NCBI RefSeq assembly: GCF_037543845.1
Contig: NZ_JBBIFX010000001.1
Location: 1,426,001 to 1,490,000 of the forward strand
DNA: 64,000 nucleotides
Direction: 5' to 3'
DNA from: Gymnodinialimonas ulvae
GTDB taxonomy: Bacteria; Pseudomonadota; Alphaproteobacteria; Rhodobacterales; Rhodobacteraceae
Shown piece by piece: positions 7,868 through 16,136 of this stretch. The notes beneath the pieces were generated by a model. That model ran no database searches. It saw only the letters and a list, made by a program, of their open reading frames with translations, and was not told the origin of the DNA. Each line of letters begins with the position of its first letter. Position 1 is the stretch's first letter. The translations under genes were made by a program, and so were the position numbers.

Positions 7868-9121
7868 ATGCAGACACCACGCGACCACGAGACGGTCCGC
7901 CTGCCCCGCCCTGTGCAGCGCTGGGTCGACTATGGCACCGAAGGCCTGCGAGGGCCGGAGCTTCGCCAGCGGCGAACACTGAACGCGATTGCAGGGTTGG
8001 TGCCGATGTCGGGGCTGTCTTACGCCGCGCTCTACCTCGGTGTTGACGCGCAGGAATTGTGGCCGGCGGCGGGGGCGTCCCTGCTCTTTTGCCTGTTTGC
8101 GGCCTGGCCCCGGATCGCCGCGCGGAGCGAGCTTGCGGCCTGGCTTTTTGGCGCGACGCTGGCGGTCGGGGTACAGGGCCTTTTGGTCTGGCTGTTGGGA
8201 CGCCCTTCGGGCCTGCACCTCTATTTCCTGAGCGCGCCGGTGATCGCGGTGGTGTGTTTCGGCACCGCACGGATCGGGTTGTTGTTGGGGCTTTGCTTGA
8301 TCTGCGCGGCTGCGATGCTGTTCACCGAGATGTACCTGCCCGCCCCTGCCCCGTTCATCACGGTGGACGAGCGATTGCTGAACTTCCTGCAGACCAGCGT
8401 CTTCGTGGTGGTCACGGGCTTTGTCACGCTTGGGGTCTACGTGGGCTTTGCCCATGCAGATCGGGCCGAGCGCGCGTTGGAGATCGAATATGCCCGCTCC
8501 GAAGATCTTCTCTACAGCCTTCTGCCCCGCGAAATCGCCGCACGGCTGAAGGCAGATCCGCACGCCACGATTGCCGACACGCTGCCGAATGTGGCCATCG
8601 TCTTTGCGGATATCGCCAATTTCACACCGATGTCGCGACACATGGCACCGGAGGCGCTGGTCGATCTGCTCAACGGCATCTTCCGGACCTTCGACCGGCT
8701 GGCAGACGGCCACGACCTGGAAAAGATCAAGACCATTGGCGATGCCTATATGGTTGCGGCGGGGATGCCGAATGCGGTGGGCGATCCGGCGCAGCGGGCG
8801 GCGAACATGGCGCTTGATATGCTGGAGGTTGTGCGCGCGTCGTCGGTTGACCTGCCCGAGGGGTTGCAGCTTCGGATCGGGATGCATGTGGGCCCGGTTG
8901 TGGCCGGTGTGATCGGCACGCGGAAGCTGTTCTACGACGTCTGGGGCGAGACGGTGAACACGGCAAGCCGAATGGAAAGCATGAGCGCGCCGGGACGCAT
9001 CCTGGTCACACCGGCGGCGCATGGACAGCTTGGCACCGAGTACGTGTTCGAAGAGCGCGGCGAGATCGAGGTGAAGGGGATCGGGCCGATCCGGACATGG
9101 TGGCTGACAGGGCGGGCATGA
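7868..9121 (+). CDS. Membrane-anchored class III adenylate cyclase
   Basis: About 417 residues. The N-terminal half has several hydrophobic segments (roughly residues 40-190, five or six spans). The C-terminal half is a class III cyclase domain: VAIVFADIANFT with metal Asp, KTIGDAYMVAAG with a substrate Lys and the second metal Asp, LRIGMHVGPVVAGVIG, and FYDVWGETVNTASRME with transition-state Asn and Arg. Lys and Asp at the purine-specifying positions favour ATP over GTP. The layout matches the well-known integral-membrane bacterial cyclases. A GTG two codons upstream is an alternative start. It converges on the phosphatase gene. Confidence 0.9.
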   Translation: MQTPRDHETVRLPRPVQRWVDYGTEGLRGPELRQRRTLNAIAGLVPMSGLSYAALYLGVDAQELWPAAGASLLFCLFAAWPRIAARSELAAWLFGATLAVGVQGLLVWLLGRPSGLHLYFLSAPVIAVVCFGTARIGLLLGLCLICAAAMLFTEMYLPAPAPFITVDERLLNFLQTSVFVVVTGFVTLGVYVGFAHADRAERALEIEYARSEDLLYSLLPREIAARLKADPHATIADTLPNVAIVFADIANFTPMSRHMAPEALVDLLNGIFRTFDRLADGHDLEKIKTIGDAYMVAAGMPNAVGDPAQRAANMALDMLEVVRASSVDLPEGLQLRIGMHVGPVVAGVIGTRKLFYDVWGETVNTASRMESMSAPGRILVTPAAHGQLGTEYVFEERGEIEVKGIGPIRTWWLTGRA

Positions 9122-9131
9122 GCCTTGGGGG

Positions 9132-9626
9132 TCAGGCGGTGGGCGGGCCGAAGCGGTCCTGCATCCGGGCGATGATCTGATCGCGGGCCTGGCGGTAGCT
9201 GGCCAGCTTGGCATCGCGGGTTTCGCCCAGGCCGGTGGGATCGAGGATGGGCCAGTATTCGACGTCGGTGTGGAAGGTGCGCGTCATGTCGAGGGCGCGG
9301 CGTTGGGAGGCGGGCGAGAGGGCCACGATCAGGTCGAAGCCCGACAGATCATCGCCCCATTCCTCCATCTCGTCGAAGGAGCGGACGCGGTGGCGTTCGA
9401 GGGCGACGTCCAGTTCGGCACAGACCGCGACGGCGAACCCGTCGATCTCAAGCTCGTGCTTGACGCCTGCGGATTGGACATAGGCGGCGTGGCCGTAGAG
9501 CTTTTTCATCAGCCCTTCAGCCATCGGCGAGCGCGTGGAATTGTGGTCGCAGCAAAACAGCACCGATTGCGGAAAGTCCCGCGGTTGCCCCGCGGGTTGG
9601 GTTGGGGGTTGGGTTGGAAACGCCAC
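9132..9626 (-). CDS. Low-molecular-weight phosphatase family protein
   Basis: 164 residues. The phosphate-binding loop is CDHNSTRSP (C-x5-R), and the general-acid Asp lies in PILDPTGLGETRD, as in low-molecular-weight tyrosine phosphatases and thioredoxin-type arsenate reductases. The GTG start gives a Pro/Gln-rich leader of about 18 residues before VLFCCDHN; a shorter start is possible. In this class it belongs to the hisD-UPF0262-phosphatase-infA run, and here it follows UPF0262 closely. The physiological substrate is not known. Confidence 0.85.
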   Translation of the reverse strand: MAFPTQPPTQPAGQPRDFPQSVLFCCDHNSTRSPMAEGLMKKLYGHAAYVQSAGVKHELEIDGFAVAVCAELDVALERHRVRSFDEMEEWGDDLSGFDLIVALSPASQRRALDMTRTFHTDVEYWPILDPTGLGETRDAKLASYRQARDQIIARMQDRFGPPTA

Positions 9627-9631
9627 CCGTC

Positions 9632-10105
9632 TCAGCCCCCGAAATGCAGCACGCAGATCAGGGTAAACAGGCGCCGGGCGGTGTCGGTGTCGATCTCGGC
9701 CTTGCCGTCGAGCCGTTCCTGCAACAGGCGCGCGCCTTCGTTGTGAATGCCACGCCGGGCCATGTCGATGGTCTCGATCTGATTGGGCGGCAGGGTTTTG
9801 ACCGCGTTGAAATAGGATTCGCAGATCTGCCAGTAATCCTTGACGGTCTGGCGGAAGGGTTGCAGCGAGAGGTGGAACTCGGTCGCATCCTCGCCCGCTT
9901 CGGTGTCGATGTCGAAGACCAGCCGCTTTTCGCGGATCGCGAGCGTCACGCGGTAGGGCCCGTCGGGAGCATCATCGCGCGGGATCGAGAAGGTGTTTTC
10001 CTCCAACAGGTCGAAGATGGCGACCTTGCGTTCCTGTTCGATCTCGGGCGTGGGGGCGGGCAGCCCGTCGGTTTCAATTTCGATATGGCAGATGTGCATG
10101 GTCAC
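9632..10105 (-). CDS. UPF0262 family protein
   Basis: 157 residues matching the alphaproteobacterial UPF0262 family, with the blocks PTPEIEQERKVAIFDLLEEN and NAVKTLPPNQIETIDMARR followed by GIHNEGARLLQERL. No catalytic role is established for the family; it is soluble and almost always follows hisD. The GTG start overlaps the hisD stop as GTGA; an ATG two codons later is the alternative. Confidence 0.88.
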   Translation of the reverse strand: MTMHICHIEIETDGLPAPTPEIEQERKVAIFDLLEENTFSIPRDDAPDGPYRVTLAIREKRLVFDIDTEAGEDATEFHLSLQPFRQTVKDYWQICESYFNAVKTLPPNQIETIDMARRGIHNEGARLLQERLDGKAEIDTDTARRLFTLICVLHFGG

Positions 10106-11415
10106 GCGTCCTCCCCCCGGTTGAGTCGGTCGAGGCGGGCCTGAACGGAGGCGCCATGGGCGCCCAGGCCTTCGGAGGTGGCGAGCGTAACGGCGGCGGG
10201 GCCGATGGCCTTGAGCGCTTCTGGGGTCATGCGGGCAAGCGTGGTACGTTTCATGAAATCAAGCACATTCAGCCCACTGGAAAACCGCGCCGAACGGGCG
10301 GTGGGCAACACGTGGTTCGGCCCTGAGATGTAATCACCGATGGCCTCGGGCGTCCATTGCCCAAGAAAAACCGCGCCGGCATGGGTGATTTTGGCAAACA
10401 GCGCCTCGGGGTCGGCGACGCAGAGTTCGAGGTGTTCGGGGGCGAAACGGTCGGAGACGGCGGCGGCCTGATCGAGGGAGTGGGTCACGATGATGGCGCC
10501 GAAATCGCGCCAGCTTGGCCCCGCGATCGCCGCGCGGGGGAGCGTTTCGAGTTGGTTTTCAACGGCTTGGGCCACAGCTTGGGCGAAGGCGGCATCATCG
10601 GTGATCAGGATGGATTGCGCGCTTTCGTCATGCTCGGCCTGCGACAGCAGGTCGGTGGCGATCCAGTCGGGGTCATTGTCGCGGTCGGCGATCACGAGGA
10701 TTTCGGAAGGCCCCGCGATCATGTCGATGCCCACGCGCCCGAAAACGCGGCGCTTGGCGGCGGCAACAAAGGCGTTGCCGGGGCCGGTGATCTTGTCGAC
10801 GGCGGTGATCGTGTCGGTGCCATAGGCCATGGCGGCCACGGCCTGCGCGCCGCCGATGCGGTAGATCGTGTCGACGCCCGAAAGCTGCGCGGCCAGCAGG
10901 ACCAGCGGATTGGCGATGCCGTCGGGCGTGGGCGCGCAGATGACCAGCCGCTCGACGCCCGCGACCTGCGCCGGGATGGCGTTCATCAGGACCGAAGACG
11001 GATAGGACGCGAGGCCACCGGGCACATAGAGACCCGCCGCGGAAACAGGCCCCCAGCGCCAGCCGAGCGTCGCGCCATCGGGATCGGTCCAGCGGGCATC
11101 ATCGGGCATCTGGCGGACGTGGTAGGCGCGGATGCGGTCGGCGGCCAGTTCAAGGGCTGCGCGTTCGTCTGCGGGTACGCGTGCCACGGCCTCGGCAATT
11201 TCGTCAGGCGAGAAAGCCAGCGTTTCGGGGGTGAGGTCGAGGCGGTCGAATTTCGAGGTGAGCTCGATCACGGCCTGATCACCGCGGGCGCGCACATCTG
11301 CAATGATCCCGGCCACGACATCGTCGACATCGGCGCTGTCTTCGCGCTTCATATGCAGAAGGGCGTTGAGGCGTGTGTCGAAATCTGCGTCGGTTGTGTT
11401 GAGAAACTGCGGCAT
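10102..11415 (-). CDS. hisD: Histidinol dehydrogenase
   Basis: 437 residues, full length. It carries out the last two steps of histidine synthesis, oxidising L-histidinol to histidine with two NAD+. Conserved blocks include YVPGGLASYPSSVLMNAIPA, ITGPGNAFVAAAKR, MIAGPSEILVIAD, the zinc-site region QAEHDESAQSIL, the catalytic FAPEHLEL, and GPNHVLPT near the C-terminus. It lies inside the murA-DUF2948-GNAT-hisD-UPF0262-phosphatase run and is followed by UPF0262 with a 4-nt overlap. The other histidine genes are not in the window. Confidence 0.97.
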   Translation of the reverse strand: MPQFLNTTDADFDTRLNALLHMKREDSADVDDVVAGIIADVRARGDQAVIELTSKFDRLDLTPETLAFSPDEIAEAVARVPADERAALELAADRIRAYHVRQMPDDARWTDPDGATLGWRWGPVSAAGLYVPGGLASYPSSVLMNAIPAQVAGVERLVICAPTPDGIANPLVLLAAQLSGVDTIYRIGGAQAVAAMAYGTDTITAVDKITGPGNAFVAAAKRRVFGRVGIDMIAGPSEILVIADRDNDPDWIATDLLSQAEHDESAQSILITDDAAFAQAVAQAVENQLETLPRAAIAGPSWRDFGAIIVTHSLDQAAAVSDRFAPEHLELCVADPEALFAKITHAGAVFLGQWTPEAIGDYISGPNHVLPTARSARFSSGLNVLDFMKRTTLARMTPEALKAIGPAAVTLATSEGLGAHGASVQARLDRLNRGEDA

Positions 11416-11460
11416 GTCCCCTCCGGCATCGGTCAGAGGCAGATAGCGCGGGGGGGACCT

Positions 11461-11512
11461 GGCCTCAAGGTGCGCACGGCTTGGGGGGGCTACTCGGCCT
11501 CAAGATGCGCAC
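11461..11512. repeat. Imperfect 17-bp direct repeat upstream of hisD
   Basis: GGCCTCAAGGTGCGCAC and GGCCTCAAGATGCGCAC, one mismatch, start 35 bp apart in the 115-bp gap between hisD and the double-GNAT gene. With respect to hisD they lie upstream, so they could be part of its promoter region; no clear promoter hexamers are seen. Confidence 0.5.
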
Positions 11513-11530
11513 CGCACGATAGGCCAGAGG

Positions 11531-12538
11531 TCAATCGACAAGCCGTTTGACCATGTAGTGTTGATCGGTGATGTGGCCGTCGTGGTTCAGCGCTCCGGGG
11601 ATGGTGCCAACGATCTCGTATCCGGCGCGGGCATAGGCGGCGCAAGCGGCGTCGTTGTCGGCGCCGACATCGAGTTCAAGCTGCACGATGCCCTCGGATC
11701 GGGCGTCCTCTTCGACCTTTTGCAGAAGGCCCGCGACAAGCCCCTGCCCCCGGATCTCGGGCTTGGCGTAGGCGGCGATGACGTGGCCGCGATGGGCCTG
11801 CACCGCGCCGGGCAGTGGGTGCCAGCCTACGGTTGCCACCACGCGCCCGCCGCGCACCACGGCCCAGAGGCTGATCGCATCGAGCCAGGCGACGATCTGA
11901 TCGGGGGCCTTGGCCTGCCATTCGGCAAGGGTCGCACCAAAACCGCGCGGGGCGTTTTCCAACATCTCCAACCGGATCTCGCGGAACAGACGCCAATCGC
12001 CGGGACCAAGGCGGCGGGTGCCGTCGCGGCCCGGTTTCGGGCGGGGCGTGCGCAGGTTGCGGACCATGAAGAGATCATCGCTATGCGCGCCATCAAGGAT
12101 CACGGCGGAGGGGATGCGGCCATGGGCGGAGAAGCCGTGTTTGGCGTAGAAGGCGCGGGCCTGCAGGTTGCTTTCGGCCACCCACAGCTCAAGTTGGGAG
12201 GCGCGGGCCTTGCGGGCGGTGTCAACGAGATGATCCAGCAGCAGCTCCGCCGCACCGGTGCCATGGTGATCGGGCGTGACGTAGAACGGCCCGACATGCA
12301 TGCGGTGCCGCGACAACGCGTAGCCCTGCCCGTGCATGCCCGCGAAGCCAACGAGGCGTTTGCCATTACCGATCCCGTGGGCGTTGCCGGACATGAGCCA
12401 GTTGAGCACCTTGGTCTCGGGGGCTTGCAACGCCTCGGCCTCGGTCAGGAGGAAGGCGGCGGGGTACAGGCGTATACCTTCGAGGCGGAGGGCAGAAAGG
12501 GCGCTCAGGTCTTCGGGGGTGAGCGCCCGCGCCTTCAC
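11531..12538 (-). CDS. Tandem-domain GNAT family acetyltransferase
   Basis: 335 residues containing two GNAT domains. The N-terminal one (about 1-160) has VTPDHHGTGAAELLLDHLV as its acetyl-CoA loop. The C-terminal one (about 175-335) has AKPEIRGQGLVAGLLQKVE and ends with YARAGYEIVGTIPGALNHD. Substrates are unknown. The GTG start overlaps the DUF2948 stop by GTGA. It is inserted between DUF2948 and hisD, genes usually adjacent in related genomes. Confidence 0.83.
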   Translation of the reverse strand: MKARALTPEDLSALSALRLEGIRLYPAAFLLTEAEALQAPETKVLNWLMSGNAHGIGNGKRLVGFAGMHGQGYALSRHRMHVGPFYVTPDHHGTGAAELLLDHLVDTARKARASQLELWVAESNLQARAFYAKHGFSAHGRIPSAVILDGAHSDDLFMVRNLRTPRPKPGRDGTRRLGPGDWRLFREIRLEMLENAPRGFGATLAEWQAKAPDQIVAWLDAISLWAVVRGGRVVATVGWHPLPGAVQAHRGHVIAAYAKPEIRGQGLVAGLLQKVEEDARSEGIVQLELDVGADNDAACAAYARAGYEIVGTIPGALNHDGHITDQHYMVKRLVD

Positions 12539-13017
12539 GCGCCGTGGTCCGGGGTCTTGCCCGATGGGGCGTGGTAGGGCCGTGTGACATCCTTGAGCAG
12601 GATTTCGAGCGCTTCGACGTCGATTGCGATGGCCCCGTCCCCGGCCAGCGTCAGGGTGATCCGACCGGTGCCGTCTTCGCCCGGATCCCATTCCAATGCG
12701 AGGGCCGACAGGATCGTGTCGGTGTCGGCGCGGTCGATGCCCTGGCTCGAGACCTTGAGCGCGTCTTCGATGGTCAACACGGCCTGCGTGCGCTGCGGGC
12801 CGTCCTTGCCGCCACGCTCCTCCCAGCGGAAGCGGTTGAGCAGGATGGCAAAGCGGCGGCGGGTGCGGTCCCAGGTCATCTCGGTGATCGGAAAAATCGC
12901 GTCCTGCACCAATGCCGAGATCACCGGCACGTCCTCGGCCTCCAGCGCGCGCAGGGCCACGGGCGCTTCGCCGCCATCTTCGAACCGGGCGTCTTCCATG
13001 CGGGGGTCATCACTCAT
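12535..13017 (-). CDS. DUF2948 family protein
   Basis: 160 residues, soluble and acidic. The core LEAEDVPVISALVQDAIFPI followed by MTWDRTRRRFAILLNRFRWE is diagnostic of DUF2948, an alphaproteobacterial family of unknown function nearly always encoded just after murA. It overlaps the murA stop by 4 nt and the GNAT start by 4 nt. Confidence 0.88.
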   Translation of the reverse strand: MSDDPRMEDARFEDGGEAPVALRALEAEDVPVISALVQDAIFPITEMTWDRTRRRFAILLNRFRWEERGGKDGPQRTQAVLTIEDALKVSSQGIDRADTDTILSALALEWDPGEDGTGRITLTLAGDGAIAIDVEALEILLKDVTRPYHAPSGKTPDHGA

Positions 13018-14273
13018 TCGGAGAGCCTTTCGACATTGGCACCCACGCCGCGCAGCTTGCGCACGAGATGCTCGTAGCCGCGATCAAGATGGTAAACGCG
13101 GTTCACGATTGTCTCCCCCTCGGCAGCCATCCCGGCCAAGATCAGGCTGACGGAGGCGCGCAGATCGGTCGCCATCACGGGTGCGGCGCGCAGGTGATCC
13201 ACGCCGGTGACGCGCGCGGTGTTGCCCTGCACATCTATGTTGGCGCCCATGCGGATCAATTCGGGCGCATGCATGAAGCGGTTCTCGAAAATGGTTTCCT
13301 CAAGGGTGCTGGTGCCCTCGGCAAAACACATCATTGCCATGAACTGCGCCTGCAGGTCGGTCGGGAAACCGGGGAATGGCGCGGTAGTGACGTCGACCGC
13401 TTTCAGGCGTCCACCGGGGTGGCGCACCTTGAGGCCCGCGTCGGTTTGCGTGATTTCAAGGCCCGCGGCCTCCATCTTGTCGCAAAACGCGGCCAGCAGA
13501 TCGCGGGTGCCGCCGAGGCATTCGACCTCTCCGCCTGCAATGCCGGGGGCGACCATATAGGTGCCAAGCTCGATCCGGTCGGTGATCACGCGGTGGGTCG
13601 CGCCATGCAGTCTGTCGACGCCGCGCACCACGATCTGCTCGGTGCCCGCCCCTTCGATATCGGCCCCCATGGCAATCAGGCAATCGGCCAGCGCCTTGGT
13701 GTCAGGCTCGCGCGCGGCGTTCTTGATCACGGTCGTGCCGCGGGCGCGGACGGCGGCGCACATGACGTTTTCGGTGGCGCCGACGGAGGGGAAGGGAAAT
13801 TCGACCTCCGCCCCCTTGAGGTCACCGGAGGCGTAGACGTAGCCGTCCTTGAGATCGACCTTCGCACCCATCGCCTTGAGGCCCTCAAGGTGGAAATCGA
13901 CGGCCCGCGCCCCGATGGCGCAGCCGCCCGGCAGGCTGACGATCGCCTCGCCCGTGCGCCCGATCAGGGGCCCGAGCACATTGAAGGAGGCGCGGAGTTT
14001 GCGCACGATATCGTAATGCGCGAGATGCGAGGTCAGGTCAGTGGCCGAGAGCGCCAGCGTGCGCCCTTCGTCGAGGCGGCCGATCTGCACGCCAAGGCTT
14101 TCGAGAAGCTCCGACAGGGTCGCGACATCGGACAGGCGTGGCACGTTGGTCAGCGTCAGCGGCTCATCGCTCAACAGGCTGGCGCACATCAGCTTGAGGC
14201 AGGTGTTCTTGGCGCCCGCAATGGGGATCTGGCCGGAAAGCGGCCCGCTGCGTTTGACGACGATTCTGTCCAT
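13014..14273 (-). CDS. murA: UDP-N-acetylglucosamine 1-carboxyvinyltransferase
   Basis: 419 residues, full length. It transfers enolpyruvate from PEP to UDP-GlcNAc, the first committed step of peptidoglycan synthesis, and is the fosfomycin target. SGPLSGQIPIAGAKN holds the catalytic Lys-Asn region. The active-site Cys lies in LPGGCAIGARAVDFHL, so a fosfomycin-type Cys is retained. Later blocks include APFPGFPTDLQAQFMAM and ENRFMHAPEL. First gene of the downstream housekeeping run; a small ORF lies 10 nt upstream. Confidence 0.97.
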   Translation of the reverse strand: MDRIVVKRSGPLSGQIPIAGAKNTCLKLMCASLLSDEPLTLTNVPRLSDVATLSELLESLGVQIGRLDEGRTLALSATDLTSHLAHYDIVRKLRASFNVLGPLIGRTGEAIVSLPGGCAIGARAVDFHLEGLKAMGAKVDLKDGYVYASGDLKGAEVEFPFPSVGATENVMCAAVRARGTTVIKNAAREPDTKALADCLIAMGADIEGAGTEQIVVRGVDRLHGATHRVITDRIELGTYMVAPGIAGGEVECLGGTRDLLAAFCDKMEAAGLEITQTDAGLKVRHPGGRLKAVDVTTAPFPGFPTDLQAQFMAMMCFAEGTSTLEETIFENRFMHAPELIRMGANIDVQGNTARVTGVDHLRAAPVMATDLRASVSLILAGMAAEGETIVNRVYHLDRGYEHLVRKLRGVGANVERLSE

Positions 14274-14283
14274 GTGCCTGCCT

Positions 14284-14460
14284 TTAATTCTTGTCGTGCT
14301 CGTTGGCCTCTTCGTCGCGCGGCTGCGCGCGCGCCCGTGCCTGTGCCTTGCGACGTGCCATATTTGCCTTGAGCGCCGCCTTCAGCCGATCTTCGCGGGT
14401 CGCGTTGACCTTCGGTTGGGCGGGCTTTGCCGGTGGTTCGTTGCCTTGGTCGGACGCCAT
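14284..14460 (-). CDS. Small basic protein of unknown function upstream of murA
   Basis: A 58-residue ORF starting MASDQGNEPPAKPAQPK, rich in Ala, Arg and Lys, with a helical core (TREDRLKAALKANMARRKAQARA) and an acidic end (DEEANEHDKN). No known domain. It ends 10 nt before the murA ATG on the same strand and is probably in the same transcript. The composition resembles small conserved Rhodobacteraceae proteins seen at this position. Confidence 0.65.
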   Translation of the reverse strand: MASDQGNEPPAKPAQPKVNATREDRLKAALKANMARRKAQARARAQPRDEEANEHDKN

Positions 14461-14546
14461 GGAACAGCCTTTACCCTGCTGCGCGGACAGGGTCCAGATT
14501 GCGCTTGCATGGGTTGAGTGAAGACACTAAACCGCCGCCACCCGGC

Positions 14547-14603
<57 letters not shown>

Positions 14604-14621
<18 letters not shown>

Positions 14622-14737
14622 CGGTCCCCCTTCCCGCCGAACCGATGCCACCCGTGTCCGACCTTTGGTCTCGACTGACGAGCGGCCGCAGGGCGGACAC
14701 GCTGCGGGCGTGCCTACGTTTCTTTCCAGCAGCACCA
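14604..14737 (+). repeat. Duplicated tRNA-Thr 3' end
   Basis: The last 18 nt of the tRNA (ending CCAGCAGCACCA) recur at 14720-14737 with one mismatch, including the CCA. The remainder of a second tRNA is absent upstream of the copy. This is what a remnant of a lost second tRNA copy, or of an integrase attachment site, would leave. No integrase or phage gene is seen nearby. Confidence 0.6.
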
Positions 14738-15010
14738 TCTCGCCTTTTTGCGGCAAAGATCCGGGCGGGTTTCGCCAGAGCGGCAGGCGGCAAGGGGCTC
14801 TGCGGCACTGTGCGTGCGTTGGATTAACGGTGTTGCTCTCCGTTGATTCACATTTTGCCGTGTTGGGTACGTCCAAAGCACCGTGCAGCGTGGGGTTTTC
14901 CGAGATTGCTTCTGGGCTCGCGTGGAATTCTTTACGCGCGCAAAGATTTTTTGCTTCTCCGGTCGGGCTTCGTGCCCTAGTCTGACGCAAACCAGCGGTG
15001 AAACGGGGCC
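14622..15010. other. 389-bp intergenic region between tRNA-Thr and the LacI-type gene
   Basis: No convincing coding frame. It holds the tRNA 3'-end copy, an AACGG..CCGTT stem near 14825-14845, and the operator-like TTTACGCGCGCAAA about 65 bp ahead of the regulator start. The rest is featureless to my reading. Confidence 0.5.
14931..14944. promoter_or_regulatory. Candidate operator ahead of the LacI-type regulator
   Basis: TTTACGCGCGCAAA is a 14-bp palindrome with one mismatch and matches the core of the perfect palindrome upstream of the binding-protein gene. LacI-family regulators bind symmetric sites with a central CG. Autoregulation of the adjacent gene is the simplest reading. Confidence 0.55.
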
Positions 15011-16042
15011 ATGCCGGGCGAAACGATCAGGAATATGGAGGACTTTGCAGCGGTCAGCGGGATTTCGCGACCGACGGTGTCGAAGTATTTCAACGACCCC
15101 GACAGCGTCCGGCCCCGCACCCGTGAACGCATCGAGGCGGCGCTGGACCAATATGATTACCGTCCGAACATATATGCGGTGAATCAGAACCGGCAGCACA
15201 CGAAAAACATCGGCATCGTGGTGCCGTTCCTGTCAGACCCGTTCTTCACCGAGATCTCACGCACCATCGAGGCGCTGGTGATCGAGGCGGGGTTCCGGCC
15301 CATCCTGCTGAGCTCGCACGGCGGACAGGCGCAGGAGAACGAAAACCTCGAAAGCCTGCGCGCGCTCAAACCGGCGGGGGTGCTGTTCGCGCCGCTGGGT
15401 CGCGCGTCGGACAAATCGGCGATAGAGACGTTTTCCAAACACGTGCCCACGGTTCTGTTCGACAGTAACCTTGAGGGCCTGGGCGAGGCGTTCATCGGGT
15501 CGGATAATCGAAGTTTCGTAAATCAAACAGTGGATTACCTGTGTCGCAGCGGCTCCACCCCTTGCTTTTTCGAAATGGCCACACCCGCCAACCCAAACGC
15601 AAACAAACGCCGCGCGGCGTTTATTGAGGCGATGGATGCGCGCGGCCACGACCCGCGCGTGCACAAGATCGACGGGCGCGGATGGGCCTTTGAGGAGATC
15701 GGGCGCGCGGGCGCACACGCGGCCTTCGACCGGGGTGAATTGATGTCGGGCACGGTGCTGTGCAGCAACGACCGCCTGGCCATCGGGTTCTTGGCCGCCG
15801 CCTATGAGCGCGGCCTTCGGGTGGGCCGGACAGAGGGCAGTGACCTGCGAGTCGCGAGCCATGACGACCACCCGTTTTCGCGATTCACCTGCCCGTCGCT
15901 GACAACAGCTGCCCATGATTACGACGCTGTGGCCAGCCACGCGGTGCAGGCCCTGCTGGAGCTTATCGAAGGCGGATCGCTCGCAAGCGCCCGCAATGAA
16001 ACGGTTTATCCGGCGCGCCTGGTTTTGCGCGCATCGGCATAG
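15011..16042 (+). CDS. LacI-family transcriptional regulator of the polyol locus
   Basis: 343 residues. The N-terminal helix-turn-helix is NMEDFAAVSGISRPTVSKYF with the hinge DPDSVRPRTRERIEAAL. A periplasmic-binding-like effector domain follows (NIGIVVPFLSDPFFTEI; VLCSNDRLAIGFLAAA; RVASHDDHPF). It is divided from the transport operon only by a gap with a perfect palindrome, so it probably represses that operon and is released by a polyol or its product. An internal Met at codon 9 is an alternative start. Confidence 0.88.
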   Translation: MPGETIRNMEDFAAVSGISRPTVSKYFNDPDSVRPRTRERIEAALDQYDYRPNIYAVNQNRQHTKNIGIVVPFLSDPFFTEISRTIEALVIEAGFRPILLSSHGGQAQENENLESLRALKPAGVLFAPLGRASDKSAIETFSKHVPTVLFDSNLEGLGEAFIGSDNRSFVNQTVDYLCRSGSTPCFFEMATPANPNANKRRAAFIEAMDARGHDPRVHKIDGRGWAFEEIGRAGAHAAFDRGELMSGTVLCSNDRLAIGFLAAAYERGLRVGRTEGSDLRVASHDDHPFSRFTCPSLTTAAHDYDAVASHAVQALLELIEGGSLASARNETVYPARLVLRASA

Positions 16043-16049
16043 GGACAGA

Positions 16050-16069
16050 AATTTTACGCGCGTAAAATT
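16050..16069. promoter_or_regulatory. Perfect 20-bp palindrome upstream of the polyol transport operon
   Basis: AATTTTACGCGCGTAAAATT is a perfect inverted repeat with a central CG, the hallmark of LacI-family operators. A TTGACG hexamer begins 5 bp later, so bound repressor could block a promoter there. A near match lies upstream of the regulator gene. Confidence 0.75.
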
Positions 16070-16136
16070 ATTTGTTGACGCGACGCATCTTTTTCAAGCA
16101 GGTTGTGAACATCACATCCAATCAGGGAGGATCCGG

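Noticed and set aside
6717..9214. Minus-strand frames of 517 and 582 codons opposite znuA and the cyclase
   Set aside because: Both are rich in Arg and Pro without any motif, and start inside other genes. The sense genes are clear.
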